A DNA stretch of 37,521 nucleotides, taken from the IMG/VR virus record IMGVR_UViG_3300043411_000631, positions 1-37,521 of that record; one strand, written 5' to 3'. This DNA is from a virus. Under the pieces are notes generated by a model. That model saw only the letters and a program-made list of their open reading frames with translations. It was not told where the DNA came from and searched no databases. Each line of letters begins with the position of its first letter. Within the stretch, counting starts at the first letter, position 1. The position numbers were made by a program, and so were the translations under genes. This document shows positions 21,922-30,471 of this stretch, piece by piece.

Positions 21922-22449
21922 ATGGAAGCGCAACAATATACCCCGTTGAACCTTTGCGTCAGCAAAGCCACTCTCGCCCTCTCGGGCAGTGTGGCGACCT
22001 TCACCACGACCGGCGCTACGCTCTATTCCATCAAGGGCAAGGCGTACAGCACGGCGGCTGCGGTCGGCGCTGCTACCGGCACCACGGACGGCAATACCGG
22101 CACGACCTTTGTGCCGATCCCTGCCGGCACTGCGGCATCCGGCAGCAACCCCGGCACGGCTTACGGATCAGTCTTCGTGTTCGCCTACAAGGGCGATGCG
22201 ACGGCGGCCAATGCCATCAAGATTTACCAAGGGCAAGTCGTGGCGGTCGATCCCGTGACCGGAAAGTTCCCGATCGCTCCGCAGTTCCCGGTGATCCCCG
22301 ATACCTCGACGCCGTTTGCATATGCGGTAGTCAAGGGGGCAACCAACTCGGCCGCATTCGCCTTCGGTACGAGTCTGTGGGACGCTGCCGGCATTACCGT
22401 TTCTGCTGTCGATGTCTTCACCCTGCCCGATCGTCCGCAGAACCCGTAA
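21922..22449 (+). CDS. probable structural/decoration protein, 175 aa
   Basis: ATG 21922 follows CGAAAGGAAACATACATC. The frame is also open upstream but not translated plausibly there. The chain is Gly/Ala/Thr-rich and strand-forming: LALSGSVATFTTTGATLYSI, STAAAVGAATGTTDGNTGTT, then GSVFVFAYKGDATAANAIKIY, ending DVFTLPDRPQNP. It resembles head-decoration or capsid-fibre proteins and follows two capsid genes. It is the last gene before a strong terminator hairpin. Confidence 0.7.
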   Translation: MEAQQYTPLNLCVSKATLALSGSVATFTTTGATLYSIKGKAYSTAAAVGAATGTTDGNTGTTFVPIPAGTAASGSNPGTAYGSVFVFAYKGDATAANAIKIYQGQVVAVDPVTGKFPIAPQFPVIPDTSTPFAYAVVKGATNSAAFAFGTSLWDAAGITVSAVDVFTLPDRPQNP

Positions 22450-22470
22450 TCTCCTCGGGCATGTAGCGTC

Positions 22471-22497
22471 AAGCCGCCCGTGTGTAACGGGCGGCTT
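22471..22497 (+). terminator. terminator-type hairpin after the capsid genes
   Basis: AAGCCGCCCG (22471-22480) pairs perfectly with CGGGCGGCTT (22488-22497) across a TGTGTAA loop. The T-tract after it is short (TTCTC), so it may be a partial terminator that lets some transcription reach the tail genes or protects the capsid mRNA 3' end. It lies in an 81-base gap between genes. Confidence 0.8.
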
Positions 22498-22530
22498 CTC
22501 AGTACCAACCCACCACAGAGGAGTATCAAA

Positions 22531-23001
22531 ATGTCTGAACTCGCACATACCGCCGACATGCCTGTCGGACAACAAGGCGCTGGCAAGTTTGTCATGCCGC
22601 CACTTACCGACGAGCTTATCCGCGAGCCGATCGAAATCGAACCTGTCGCCGCGTCGCTCACCAAGAACGACTTCGACGAACTGATGTTCATGGAAGAACT
22701 GGTCAAGATTCGGGTCGAGCCGCTGACCGAAAAGAATCCACGCAAGATCATCGACCTGTATGTCAATGGCAAACCCGAGTGGGTGCCGGTCGGCCGTCCG
22801 TGGATCATGCGCCGCAAGTACGTCGAAGTGCTGGCCCGCTCGAAGCCGATGAGCATCCAGACCAAGCACGAGTCGGCCGAAGAATCGCTCAACCCGCAGA
22901 ACGAAGTGATCCGCAGCCTGTCCTCGCAGTTTCCGTTCTCCGTGCTGCAAGACACGCCTCGCGGCATCGAGTGGTTGAACAAGATTCTGGCCGAGGGCTG
23001 A
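22531..23001 (+). CDS. conserved phage virion-associated protein, 156 aa
   Basis: ATG 22531 follows AGAGGAG (spacing about 8). The frame open from 22480 includes the terminator and is not used. The product has FDELMFMEELVKIRVEPLTE, KNPRKIIDLYVNGKPEWVPV, GRPWIMRRKYVEVLARSKPM and ends PRGIEWLNKILAEG. I recall these motifs in a conserved podovirus protein located between capsid and adaptor genes. It might be a connector or head-completion protein, which is an inference from position. Confidence 0.75.
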   Translation: MSELAHTADMPVGQQGAGKFVMPPLTDELIREPIEIEPVAASLTKNDFDELMFMEELVKIRVEPLTEKNPRKIIDLYVNGKPEWVPVGRPWIMRRKYVEVLARSKPMSIQTKHESAEESLNPQNEVIRSLSSQFPFSVLQDTPRGIEWLNKILAEG

Positions 23002-23005
23002 TGCG

Positions 23006-23671
23006 ATGACCTTCCTTCAACTATGCAATCTGCTTATCGCCGAAGCCGGCATATCGGCGCAGCCGATGACAACCGTTGTCGGGCAGACTGGTGAGTTGGG
23101 GAGGGTCGTCAATTGGATTAAGCAAGCATGGATCGCCATTCAAGCGTCACAGACGACATGGCGGTTCATGCGCAAGTCTGCCAGTATCGTCACGGTCGCT
23201 GGTCAGTCCGGCACATATACAGCGTCTGACGTTGCGACATGGACCCTCGACACGGCGCGCAACTACGTGACAGCAAGCGGGCTGATCACGGAAATATTTA
23301 TGAACTTTGTCGAGTGGGACGACTACCGTAACTCCTATCTGTACGGAGCCCTGCGATACGCCCAGTCCCGCCCGCTGGTCTTTTCGATCGCTCCGGACAA
23401 TACGTTGTCATTCGGTCCTGTACCGAACGGCGATCATACGGTGACGATCGATTACTACAAGCAGCCGATCGAACTGGCGGCAGATGCAGATATTCCCGGC
23501 ATGCCGACTGAGTTTCACATGGGTATCGTGTGGCGAGCCCTCATGTTCTATGGCGGATATGAGGCAGCAGGCGAATCCTACAACCGTGGCATGAATGAGT
23601 ATGGCATCGTGCTCGATCGATTGGAAGTCACGCAGTTGCCGATGCTACAGATGGGCGGGCCGTTGGCATGA
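23006..23671 (+). CDS. head-tail adaptor protein, 221 aa
   Basis: ATG 23006. The protein starts LQLCNLLIAEAGISAQPMTT, with ELGRVVNWIKQAWIAIQASQ, TTWRFMRKSASIVTVAGQSG, then FVEWDDYRNSYLYGALRYAQ and PDNTLSFGPVPNGDHTVTID. It closes with IPGMPTEFHMGIVWRALMFY. This is the layout of the phage adaptor (gp11/SU10-type, formerly DUF6682-like) that caps the portal and holds the nozzle. The start is 4 nt after the previous stop and the end overlaps the next ATG (ATGA). Confidence 0.85.
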   Translation: MTFLQLCNLLIAEAGISAQPMTTVVGQTGELGRVVNWIKQAWIAIQASQTTWRFMRKSASIVTVAGQSGTYTASDVATWTLDTARNYVTASGLITEIFMNFVEWDDYRNSYLYGALRYAQSRPLVFSIAPDNTLSFGPVPNGDHTVTIDYYKQPIELAADADIPGMPTEFHMGIVWRALMFYGGYEAAGESYNRGMNEYGIVLDRLEVTQLPMLQMGGPLA

Positions 23672-25725
23672 AGCCGATGGACATGCCTCGGGTGATGTAC
23701 GATACGGTCGTCTTGAAAGGCGGGCTGGACCTGATCACCCCGACGTTATCGCTGAAACCGGGTGTCGCTCGAAGCTCTGTCAATTGGGAATGCAATCTGA
23801 CTGGTGGGTATTCCACCATTCAAGGTTATGAGCGATTCGATGGCCGATCTGCTCCTAGCGACTCGCAGTTTGTCGTCTTCAACATCACCTACGTCAACGC
23901 GCCGTCGTTAGGCGATACGGTGGTCGGTCAAACGTCAGGAGCCACAGGTGTTGTCTGTGGTGTTGATAGCGTCAGCGGCTTTCTTGCTGTAACTAGAATC
24001 GTCGGCGTATTCGTTGCATCCGAGCAGGTCATGGTAGGTGTCACGAATACCGGAACATTAGGTACAACGCTAGCGGCAAGCGTATCGAGCGGTCAGACGT
24101 TGGCGATATACAGCGCATGCGCAGCGGACCAGCAACGGTCGTTGATTGCCGCAGTGCCCGGTTCCGGGCCGGTGCGCGGTGCGGTCATGTTTAACGGCAC
24201 GGTCTATGCCTTCCGTAACAATCTGGCGGCGACTTCGACAGATATGTACGCGTCATCGAGCACAGGCTGGCAAGCGGTGAATCTCGGATCGTATGTGACC
24301 TTCACCAGTGGCACGGCCATCATCAACGACGGCGATACCGTGACTGGATTTACCAGCGGCGCGACCGGCATAGCGCGCAGGGTTTCGTTACGTAGCGGAA
24401 CGTGGGGTTCTACGGCGACCGGCATCATCGTATTCACGTCGATTACTGGGATATTCCAAGCAGCCGAGTCTCTGCGTGTGGGTGGTGTTACAAAGGCGAC
24501 ATGCTCCGGTGCGCAAACGGCAACGACACTCTTGCCCGGTGGTAAATTTGAATTCGTCATAAACAATTTCGGCGGCGCGTCAGGTGCCGAGAGGCTATAT
24601 GGTTGCGATGGTGTCAATAAGGCGTGGGAGTTTGACGGCACGTCGTTCGTTCCGATTGCTACCGGGATGGCCTCAGATGCGCCGAAATATATCATTGCGC
24701 ATCATAACTACCTGTTCCTGACGTTCGGTGCGTCGTTGCAATGGTCATCGCTAGGAGCGCCGTATCAGTGGAGTGCCGTGTTTGGTGCAGGTGAGGTTGC
24801 GCTGGCCGAGCCGATTACCGGAATGCTTGTGCAGCCGGGTGCTAACGCAACTGCGGCCCTTGCTATCTACACCGATAATAACACCTGCATAATGTATGGT
24901 TCCAGTTCTTCAACATGGAACTTGGTGACGTTCAACACAGGCACCGGAGCCCTCGACTACAGCGTGCAGAACCTGCTGTCGTCATATGCGTTCTGCGATC
25001 GTGGCGTCACGTCGTTGCAGACCAGCCTCAATTACGGCAACTTCGACATGGGTATGCTGACCTATGCAATCCAGCCGTTTATCACGACGCAGCGGACGAA
25101 ACTTGCGACCTCCTGCATTAACAGGCAGAAGGCGCAATATAGGACGTTCTTCAATGATGGATGGGGAATGTACCTGACAATCGCAAACGGAAAGTACATG
25201 GGTGCCATGCCGGTGTGGTTCCCTGATGCAGTCTTTAATTGCTCCGTTGGAACCGATCTTACCGGTACGGACGTGACACTGCTCTGTGGCACGTCGAGCG
25301 GATATGTCTATACGCTGGATAAGGGTACGAGCTTTGATGGTGCGGCAATCACAACCGCATTAACTCTAAACTGGAACGCAGCGCGCAGTCCGCGCCTGCT
25401 CAAACGCTATCGCAAATGTGCGCTTGAGGCCAGCGGTACGGGATATGCAAAGTTGTCCGTGTCATACGTCCTTGGATATGGCAAGGACGTTTCTGGTATG
25501 AGTCCTACGATTGACTATGTCACTGGCTTTAACCAGACGTTGTGGGACAGCTTCACGTGGGACAGCTTCACGTGGGATGGCGTAACGCTTGCGCCGTCCG
25601 AGATAGAACTGATGGGAACCGGAGAAAACATTGCTGTGACCATAGGCGGCAGTTCCAACTATTACGGTGCGGTAACGCTGAACAGCATAATCATAAGCTA
25701 CTCATATCGAAGGGGTCTGAGATGA
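23668..25725 (+). CDS. tail nozzle-like virion protein, 685 aa
   Basis: ATG 23668 overlaps the adaptor stop. The N-terminus (KGGLDLITPTLSLKPGVARSS, NWECNLTGGYSTIQGYERFD) is a conserved podovirus virion signature that I associate with the nozzle or a stabilising tail protein. Two similar Gly/Thr segments recur near 85-130 and 220-270 (GDTVVGQTSGATGVV and GDTVTGFTSGATGIA). The C-terminus has DSFTWDSFTWDGVTLAPSEI, made by a 15-bp tandem repeat (25543-25587). It is mostly beta-rich with no membrane segment. A propeller-type nozzle is likely but unproven. Confidence 0.8.
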   Translation: MKPMDMPRVMYDTVVLKGGLDLITPTLSLKPGVARSSVNWECNLTGGYSTIQGYERFDGRSAPSDSQFVVFNITYVNAPSLGDTVVGQTSGATGVVCGVDSVSGFLAVTRIVGVFVASEQVMVGVTNTGTLGTTLAASVSSGQTLAIYSACAADQQRSLIAAVPGSGPVRGAVMFNGTVYAFRNNLAATSTDMYASSSTGWQAVNLGSYVTFTSGTAIINDGDTVTGFTSGATGIARRVSLRSGTWGSTATGIIVFTSITGIFQAAESLRVGGVTKATCSGAQTATTLLPGGKFEFVINNFGGASGAERLYGCDGVNKAWEFDGTSFVPIATGMASDAPKYIIAHHNYLFLTFGASLQWSSLGAPYQWSAVFGAGEVALAEPITGMLVQPGANATAALAIYTDNNTCIMYGSSSSTWNLVTFNTGTGALDYSVQNLLSSYAFCDRGVTSLQTSLNYGNFDMGMLTYAIQPFITTQRTKLATSCINRQKAQYRTFFNDGWGMYLTIANGKYMGAMPVWFPDAVFNCSVGTDLTGTDVTLLCGTSSGYVYTLDKGTSFDGAAITTALTLNWNAARSPRLLKRYRKCALEASGTGYAKLSVSYVLGYGKDVSGMSPTIDYVTGFNQTLWDSFTWDSFTWDGVTLAPSEIELMGTGENIAVTIGGSSNYYGAVTLNSIIISYSYRRGLR

Positions 25726-27692
25726 CAAATCCGTATTACAATCACGGTGCGTATCCGGAGCAAGGTGCCCCCGGTTCGTCCGCTTCAATGCGCGGCGAGC
25801 TTGATGCTGTTGCTGCGGGATTTGCGCTGCTGCCGGTTGTGCAGGCGCTGTCATTCATCCGCTGGAATGCGGGCGGTACGCAGCAAGAACCAATCACGCC
25901 GACTGCGGCCTTAACTGCTATGGGCGGATTGAGTACGGCGGCTGCGGCATCGACGTATGTGCCGCTGGCTGGTGGGTCGCTTACTGGCCCGATCGATGAC
26001 GCCAGCGCCGCACCGGCCTCAGCAGGAACACTGCCGGTAACGGGCGGTAACTTTTTGCAGCCGACCGGCACCACGACGATTACAGCCCTTGGCACGGCGC
26101 AGGCCGGCGCTCTTCGCTCGATTCGATTTACTACGTCCATCACCCTGACGCACAACGGCACGAATTTGATTCTGCCGGGTGCGCTCAGTATTGCGGCAGT
26201 CAGCGGCGACATCGCGCACTTCCGCAGTCTCGGCTCGGGTAACTGGCTGCTCGTCGGGTTCCAGCGTGGTGACGGTTCGCTGTTTGAACTCAAGGCGACC
26301 GACATTGCCTCAAGCACGATCGTAGCCACTCCATCGACGTTTGCCGCGACGATCGGCAATTATGTCGTTATCACCAACGCGAGCGGAACGAATACGATTA
26401 CCGCGCTCGGTACGGCTCCTGCTGGTGTGCGCAAGCAGGTCACGTTCTCTATTGCTAGTGGAACGCTGAATCTGACCTGCAACACGACCAGCCTGATCCT
26501 TCCGGGAACGGTAAATGGCGGCACGTTAAGCCTATCGGATGGCGACAGCGCGGTATTCCATTCGCTTGGTAGCGGCAACTGGCGCATGACAACGTATCAG
26601 AAGAATTCTCTGGTATCGCAGTTGTGGGTAATTCAAAATAAGAGTGCCAACTACCCGGTGGTCACGGCGGACAAGGGTACGTACTTCATGTACACGCAGG
26701 CGTCTGATGTGACGCTATCGCTTCCGGCCGCAGCCAGCAATACAAACTTCGTTTTTGGGGTATCCAATCGCGGCACGGCCGGCACGAAAATCACCATTGA
26801 TCCAAACGGAGGAGAACTGATCGATGGTCTTGCCACGACCGATCTTTATCCCGGTAGCGCGACCTCGTACATCTGCGATGGAACAGGTTGGAAGAGGATG
26901 GAGACGGGCGTGATCGCAAGTGCACCGACGTTTGTCAACAATCAGATTTTCAACTCGTCAGGTACATGGACGGTGCCGGCAGGGGTTTACACAGCGCGCT
27001 TTACCGTTATCGGTGGTGGTGGTGGTGGTGCCGGTGGCGGCACTGGCACGAATGGAGGAACCGGAGGATCGGCCTCTATTAGCGGAACGGCCGGAACATT
27101 CACCGGAAACGGCGGTTCGGGCGGCGTGACTGCTGGTGTTGGCGGTGCCGGTGGAACTGGATCGGGCGGAACGACGAACATAACAGGTGGCACGGGAGGC
27201 GATAGATACTCAGGGAGCGGATCGGGCGGCGGTGGCGGCGGCGGGGGATTTACGTCAAAAACAGTGACGGTCGTTCCGGGAGACGTTTACACCATCACCA
27301 TCAACGCAGTAGCAACAGGGGGTACGGCCTCTAACACTGGTGGTACAGGCGGCGGTGGTGGTGGTGCGTCAGCGGCCGGAAAAACAGGCGGCGCAAATGG
27401 CGGGTCTGCCGGCTTGTCGGCGATAGGCGGGGCGGGAGCAGCCGGCTCGACCGGGGCAGGTGGCGCTGGCGGAACATCGAATTCGGTTCCGGGTGCTCCG
27501 GGTACGGCATCAACCCCTCCCGAGTCGGGCGGTGGTGGTGGTGGTGGTCATGGTTCTGCCACCGGGGCCGGAAGGGACGGCGGCGCAGGGGCTGCTGTAG
27601 GTGCGGGTGGTGGTGGTGGTGGGGTTTCTAGTGGTAGCACAGGCGGAGCAGGTGGAGCGGGTGGCAAGGGCGGGGTGTTCGTCGAATGGTAA
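25722..27692 (+). CDS. tail fibre / receptor-binding protein with glycine-rich tip, 656 aa
   Basis: ATG 25722 overlaps the nozzle stop (ATGA), so the longer frame from 25542 is rejected. The N-terminus (MTNPYYNHGAYPEQGAPGSS, RGELDAVAAGF) is a virion-anchor segment typical of podovirus fibres. Two similar modules follow (about 100-175 and 195-285), both with TITALGTA, LILPG and SLGSGNW. The C-terminal 230 residues (from about 427) are runs of GGGG, GGTGG and GGAGG broken by FTSKTVTVVPGDVYTITINAV. This resembles the poly-glycine receptor-binding tips of gp38/adhesin-type phage proteins. It should bind the host surface. It overlaps the next gene by 7 nt. Confidence 0.85.
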   Translation: MTNPYYNHGAYPEQGAPGSSASMRGELDAVAAGFALLPVVQALSFIRWNAGGTQQEPITPTAALTAMGGLSTAAAASTYVPLAGGSLTGPIDDASAAPASAGTLPVTGGNFLQPTGTTTITALGTAQAGALRSIRFTTSITLTHNGTNLILPGALSIAAVSGDIAHFRSLGSGNWLLVGFQRGDGSLFELKATDIASSTIVATPSTFAATIGNYVVITNASGTNTITALGTAPAGVRKQVTFSIASGTLNLTCNTTSLILPGTVNGGTLSLSDGDSAVFHSLGSGNWRMTTYQKNSLVSQLWVIQNKSANYPVVTADKGTYFMYTQASDVTLSLPAAASNTNFVFGVSNRGTAGTKITIDPNGGELIDGLATTDLYPGSATSYICDGTGWKRMETGVIASAPTFVNNQIFNSSGTWTVPAGVYTARFTVIGGGGGGAGGGTGTNGGTGGSASISGTAGTFTGNGGSGGVTAGVGGAGGTGSGGTTNITGGTGGDRYSGSGSGGGGGGGGFTSKTVTVVPGDVYTITINAVATGGTASNTGGTGGGGGGASAAGKTGGANGGSAGLSAIGGAGAAGSTGAGGAGGTSNSVPGAPGTASTPPESGGGGGGGHGSATGAGRDGGAGAAVGAGGGGGGVSSGSTGGAGGAGGKGGVFVEW

Positions 27693-27868
27693 CGGCCTGC
27701 TCAACCTGCAAATTCTGCAACCCGACCAGCGAGGCGGATGGTGAGTGTCGTCGTAATGCTCCGGTGCTTATGCCACATAACGGACAGCTTGTGTGGAACT
27801 TCCCCGGCGTAAGCCTTTCGCTCTGCTGGTGTGGAGAGCACTCTGTAAAGGAAACTCAAAATGCGTAA
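27686..27868 (+). CDS. small Cys-rich phage protein, 60 aa
   Basis: ATG 27686 lies within the last bases of the fibre gene. The product has CSTCKFCNP at 5-13, GECRRNAPVL near 19-28 and WCGEHSV near the end, a total of six Cys (C5, C8, C11, C21, C47, C49 approximately). The pattern CxxCxF...G.CRRNAP...WCGE is one I recall from small phage proteins. It could bind zinc or an Fe-S cluster. Its function is unknown. It overlaps the next gene by 8 nt. Confidence 0.78.
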   Translation: MVTACSTCKFCNPTSEADGECRRNAPVLMPHNGQLVWNFPGVSLSLCWCGEHSVKETQNA

Positions 27869-28208
27869 ATTCGGACGGATCGAAGGTGGACACGTGGTCG
27901 AGGTTTTTGACCTTGACGAGCATCATCCTGAGCGTCCCGGTATCGACGGACTGTTCCATCCGTCGATTTTATGGCTCGCGGCCCCGGACGAGGTGGTGGA
28001 AGGGTGGCCCGTATTCGAGGGTGTCATCGTCGCCGCTGATGACTACCGCGTGCGGCGCGTGAAGGAATATCCGCCGCTGATGGATTTCATCGACGGCATG
28101 GTGAAGGTGCATAGCGCCAACCCTAAAGTCAGCGCCGAAGGCGATGCACAGGTGCAGGCGTATTGCGCGACGTGCCTTGCGGTCAAGGCTAAATTTCCGA
28201 AGGACTGA
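27861..28208 (+). CDS. conserved phage protein near the tail fibre, 115 aa
   Basis: ATG 27861 follows AAAGGAAACTCAAA. The chain is MRKFGRIEGGHVVEVFDLDE, then LFHPSILWLAAPDEVVEGWP, VFEGVIVAADDYRVRRVKEY, and a C-terminal YCATCLAVKAKFPKD. The opening strand with GRIxGGxVxEV and the later position next to a fibre gene recall small proteins encoded near fibres, such as chaperone or fibre-assembly factors, but no real match is certain. It could also be a virion accessory. Confidence 0.7.
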   Translation: MRKFGRIEGGHVVEVFDLDEHHPERPGIDGLFHPSILWLAAPDEVVEGWPVFEGVIVAADDYRVRRVKEYPPLMDFIDGMVKVHSANPKVSAEGDAQVQAYCATCLAVKAKFPKD

Positions 28209-28210
28209 TC

Positions 28211-29005
28211 ATGCCAAACGCATTGGGACTTATCGAACAACCGATTGTATCATTCGCAACAGCGCCTGCAATTGCAACGGCACCGCAAGCTACGGCACCG
28301 CAAGCTACGGCGACGACCTTCGCAGCAAATCAAAGAACAGTCGATCCGGGCAAGGACACTGTAGCCGGCCAGATGAAGGGTCTGATCCAAGAGAACTCGC
28401 CATATATGCAGATGGCGAGGAGCAGCGCAGATCAGCAGATGAACGATCGCGGCCTACGCAATTCGAGTCTTGCCGTCACCGCTTCGGATGCTGCTGCCTA
28501 TCAAGCGGCTATGCCAATCGCAACGGCCGATGCGTCGGTATATGACACGAACGCAAAGCAGAACCTCGCGTACCTCAACGATGCGAGCAAGACTAATGCG
28601 ACGGCGACGAATGATATCGCCGGAAGGAACTTGGCGGCAAGCACAGACATCGCCGGGAAGAACTTGTCAGCAAGCACAGACGTTGCCATCAAGAACTTGT
28701 CAACAGCTACTGAAGCCATGAAGTCCAACATGGACACCAACATGAAAATGCAGCTTGCCACAATTGAGGCTGACTACAAGACGGTCATGCAGAACTCAGC
28801 GACGGCCAGTGAAATGTATAAGCAGACCGTGAAGAACATCTCGGACATACAGGCAAACAAGGACATGAGTCTTAAAGCCAAACAGGCTGCCGTTGACAAC
28901 CAATACTACTTGTTAAAGCAGGGATTCCAGATCGCAGGAGCAATCGGCAACATGAATCTCGGCAACCTGCTTAACTTCAGTGCCGCACCGAAGGCTGTGG
29001 AATGA
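28211..29005 (+). CDS. internal virion-type protein, 264 aa
   Basis: ATG 28211 follows AAGGACTGATC. The N-terminus has an ATAPQATAPQATATT repeat (two exact 15-bp units at 28280-28309). The middle (about 130-165) has three near-copies of (A/S)(T/A)STD(I/V)AxKNLS. The rest is long helix (MDTNMKMQLATIEADYKTVM, NKDMSLKAKQAAVDNQYYLL). Ala/Asn/Thr-rich helical proteins at this position are usual for internal or ejection proteins of podoviruses. No enzyme motif is visible. It overlaps the next gene by ATGA. Confidence 0.72.
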   Translation: MPNALGLIEQPIVSFATAPAIATAPQATAPQATATTFAANQRTVDPGKDTVAGQMKGLIQENSPYMQMARSSADQQMNDRGLRNSSLAVTASDAAAYQAAMPIATADASVYDTNAKQNLAYLNDASKTNATATNDIAGRNLAASTDIAGKNLSASTDVAIKNLSTATEAMKSNMDTNMKMQLATIEADYKTVMQNSATASEMYKQTVKNISDIQANKDMSLKAKQAAVDNQYYLLKQGFQIAGAIGNMNLGNLLNFSAAPKAVE

Positions 29006-29355
29006 CACCCGCCATCGATATGTTCTGGAATGACGCAAAGTCTTCAATCTTCTGCACGCGAGAAGTATTTGAAGCTGCGGTCGCTGGCGTCGAATTCCAG
29101 ACATGGGGCGATGATGGTGCAATGTCTATCTATGGCAATGAAGTGCATGTCGTCGGAACACGTAGAGGGTGGCTGACACGTCGCGCAATTCGAGAACGTT
29201 TCGTCCCGCTGTTACAAAAGCACGGATCGCTGATGACACGAGTCTCACGTACAGAAGTATCGTCGCAACAGTTTGTGGAACGGATAGGCTTCAAGAAGTG
29301 TGACGAAAACCAGTTTGATTACATCTATCGGATCGAGAGGACGAAGTATGAATAA
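29002..29355 (+). CDS. GNAT-like virion/accessory protein, 117 aa
   Basis: ATG 29002 overlaps the previous stop. The chain has SIYGNEVHVVGTRRGWLTRR, AIRERFVPLLQKHGSLMTRV, then QQFVERIGFKKCDENQFDYIY. A helix-RxGWLTRRxxxxF...L...FVxRIGFK ending recalls the second half of GNAT acetyltransferases, and small GNAT-like virion proteins (T7 gp13 type) exist at the same map position. At 117 residues it is short for an active enzyme, so a structural role is more likely. It overlaps the next gene by 8 nt. Confidence 0.65.
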   Translation: MTPAIDMFWNDAKSSIFCTREVFEAAVAGVEFQTWGDDGAMSIYGNEVHVVGTRRGWLTRRAIRERFVPLLQKHGSLMTRVSRTEVSSQQFVERIGFKKCDENQFDYIYRIERTKYE

Positions 29356-30469
29356 GCAAATTGCATTACAGCGCACTCGTATGTATGCTGCGCTTCGTGA
29401 ATCTCACCCTTTGTACTTTGGTGATCCGATCAAGTTTTACGGCTATAGCGGTCCTGCATGGGGTGAACGCAACGGCAAAGCCGCAGGACTGGTCGGTGCC
29501 GTACTGGCTGTCGCAACTGGTGGTTTGTCTCTTGGCTTTACGACACTTGCCTCGACGTTGAGTACGATCAGTGTGATCGGAAGCGTCGTCGGTGCGGTGA
29601 CAGGTAATAAAGCATTCTCAACGATCGGAGCACTTGCCGGTCTTGGTTCCGCGTTTATGAGCCTGTCGTCGGCCGGCGCATTCGGTAATGACATGGCTAC
29701 ATGGGCCGGAGATACGAATGCAGCAATCATGGGTACTGGTGCGGAGCAAGCTGCCGCACCTTTTACTGACTCTATCGCACATGCGGTTGGCGGTGAGGCA
29801 GCAATTACTGGTGGCGCGAGCACTGTGACAGAGGTCGGACTGAATAACTCGTTAAGCGGTGTGAATATACTGGACAGTGCCAATTTGGCACAGGCTGACG
29901 GCATTATCAGCACGCAGGCGTTACCGTCTGTCGATACACTGGCTAATCAAGCCGTCGCCGGCACGACGCCACAGGTTGCTGGCGTCGATGCGATTGCAGA
30001 TAGCGTCGCGCCCGGTGCGCCTGCCATAACGGGGCAGCCTGCTGCTGGTACATCGACGCCGCTCGACATTGCCAAAATTGGTGAGCCAATCAACGCCATG
30101 CAAGATTCAGCACAGCAAGGCGGTAATCTCTCACAGATTAAAGCTGCCAGTGACGGCGTTGATACCGGCACTAATCTGTTTGATCGCATGTCCAAGTTTG
30201 CCAACGAGAACAAGGCGTTCACCGAGATTTTGGCAAAAACAATACAAGGCGCATACACGTCATCGGCAGACAAAGACTTGAAGGAAGCGCAGACAAACCT
30301 GTATAACGCAAAGACCGGTGAGATTAACGGGCAGGTCGCCAATGCCAATGCCATTGCAGACGTAACTAGAATGCAAGTCAATCCGAACGCAAAAATTTAC
30401 CGACCAAACCCCGCTATTGCTGCCGGTGTCCGTTCGCCCGGTCTGATCCAACAACCAAGGAAACTATAA
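29348..30469 (+). CDS. internal/ejection protein with hydrophobic segments, 373 aa
   Basis: ATG 29348 follows GAGAGG-ACGAAGT inside the end of the previous gene. The longer start (29300) lies inside it. Residues about 35-110 hold long Gly/Ala/Val/Leu segments (AAGLVGAVLAVATGGLSLGF, TTLASTLSTISVIGSVVGAV, then FSTIGALAGLGSAFMSLSSA), membrane-prone as in podovirus ejection proteins. The rest is Ala/Thr/Gln-rich and ends in a coiled coil (KDLKEAQTNLYNAKTGEING). It would be packed in the capsid and enter the cell envelope during DNA ejection. The enzymatic part, if any, is not visible. Confidence 0.75.
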   Translation: MNKQIALQRTRMYAALRESHPLYFGDPIKFYGYSGPAWGERNGKAAGLVGAVLAVATGGLSLGFTTLASTLSTISVIGSVVGAVTGNKAFSTIGALAGLGSAFMSLSSAGAFGNDMATWAGDTNAAIMGTGAEQAAAPFTDSIAHAVGGEAAITGGASTVTEVGLNNSLSGVNILDSANLAQADGIISTQALPSVDTLANQAVAGTTPQVAGVDAIADSVAPGAPAITGQPAAGTSTPLDIAKIGEPINAMQDSAQQGGNLSQIKAASDGVDTGTNLFDRMSKFANENKAFTEILAKTIQGAYTSSADKDLKEAQTNLYNAKTGEINGQVANANAIADVTRMQVNPNAKIYRPNPAIAAGVRSPGLIQQPRKL

Positions 30470-30471
30470 TC

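Noticed and set aside
29154-29166. TCGGAACACG, 10 bases of the hairpin loop, inside the GNAT-like gene
   Set aside because: It lies in a coding region with no flanking stem, so a chance match is likely.
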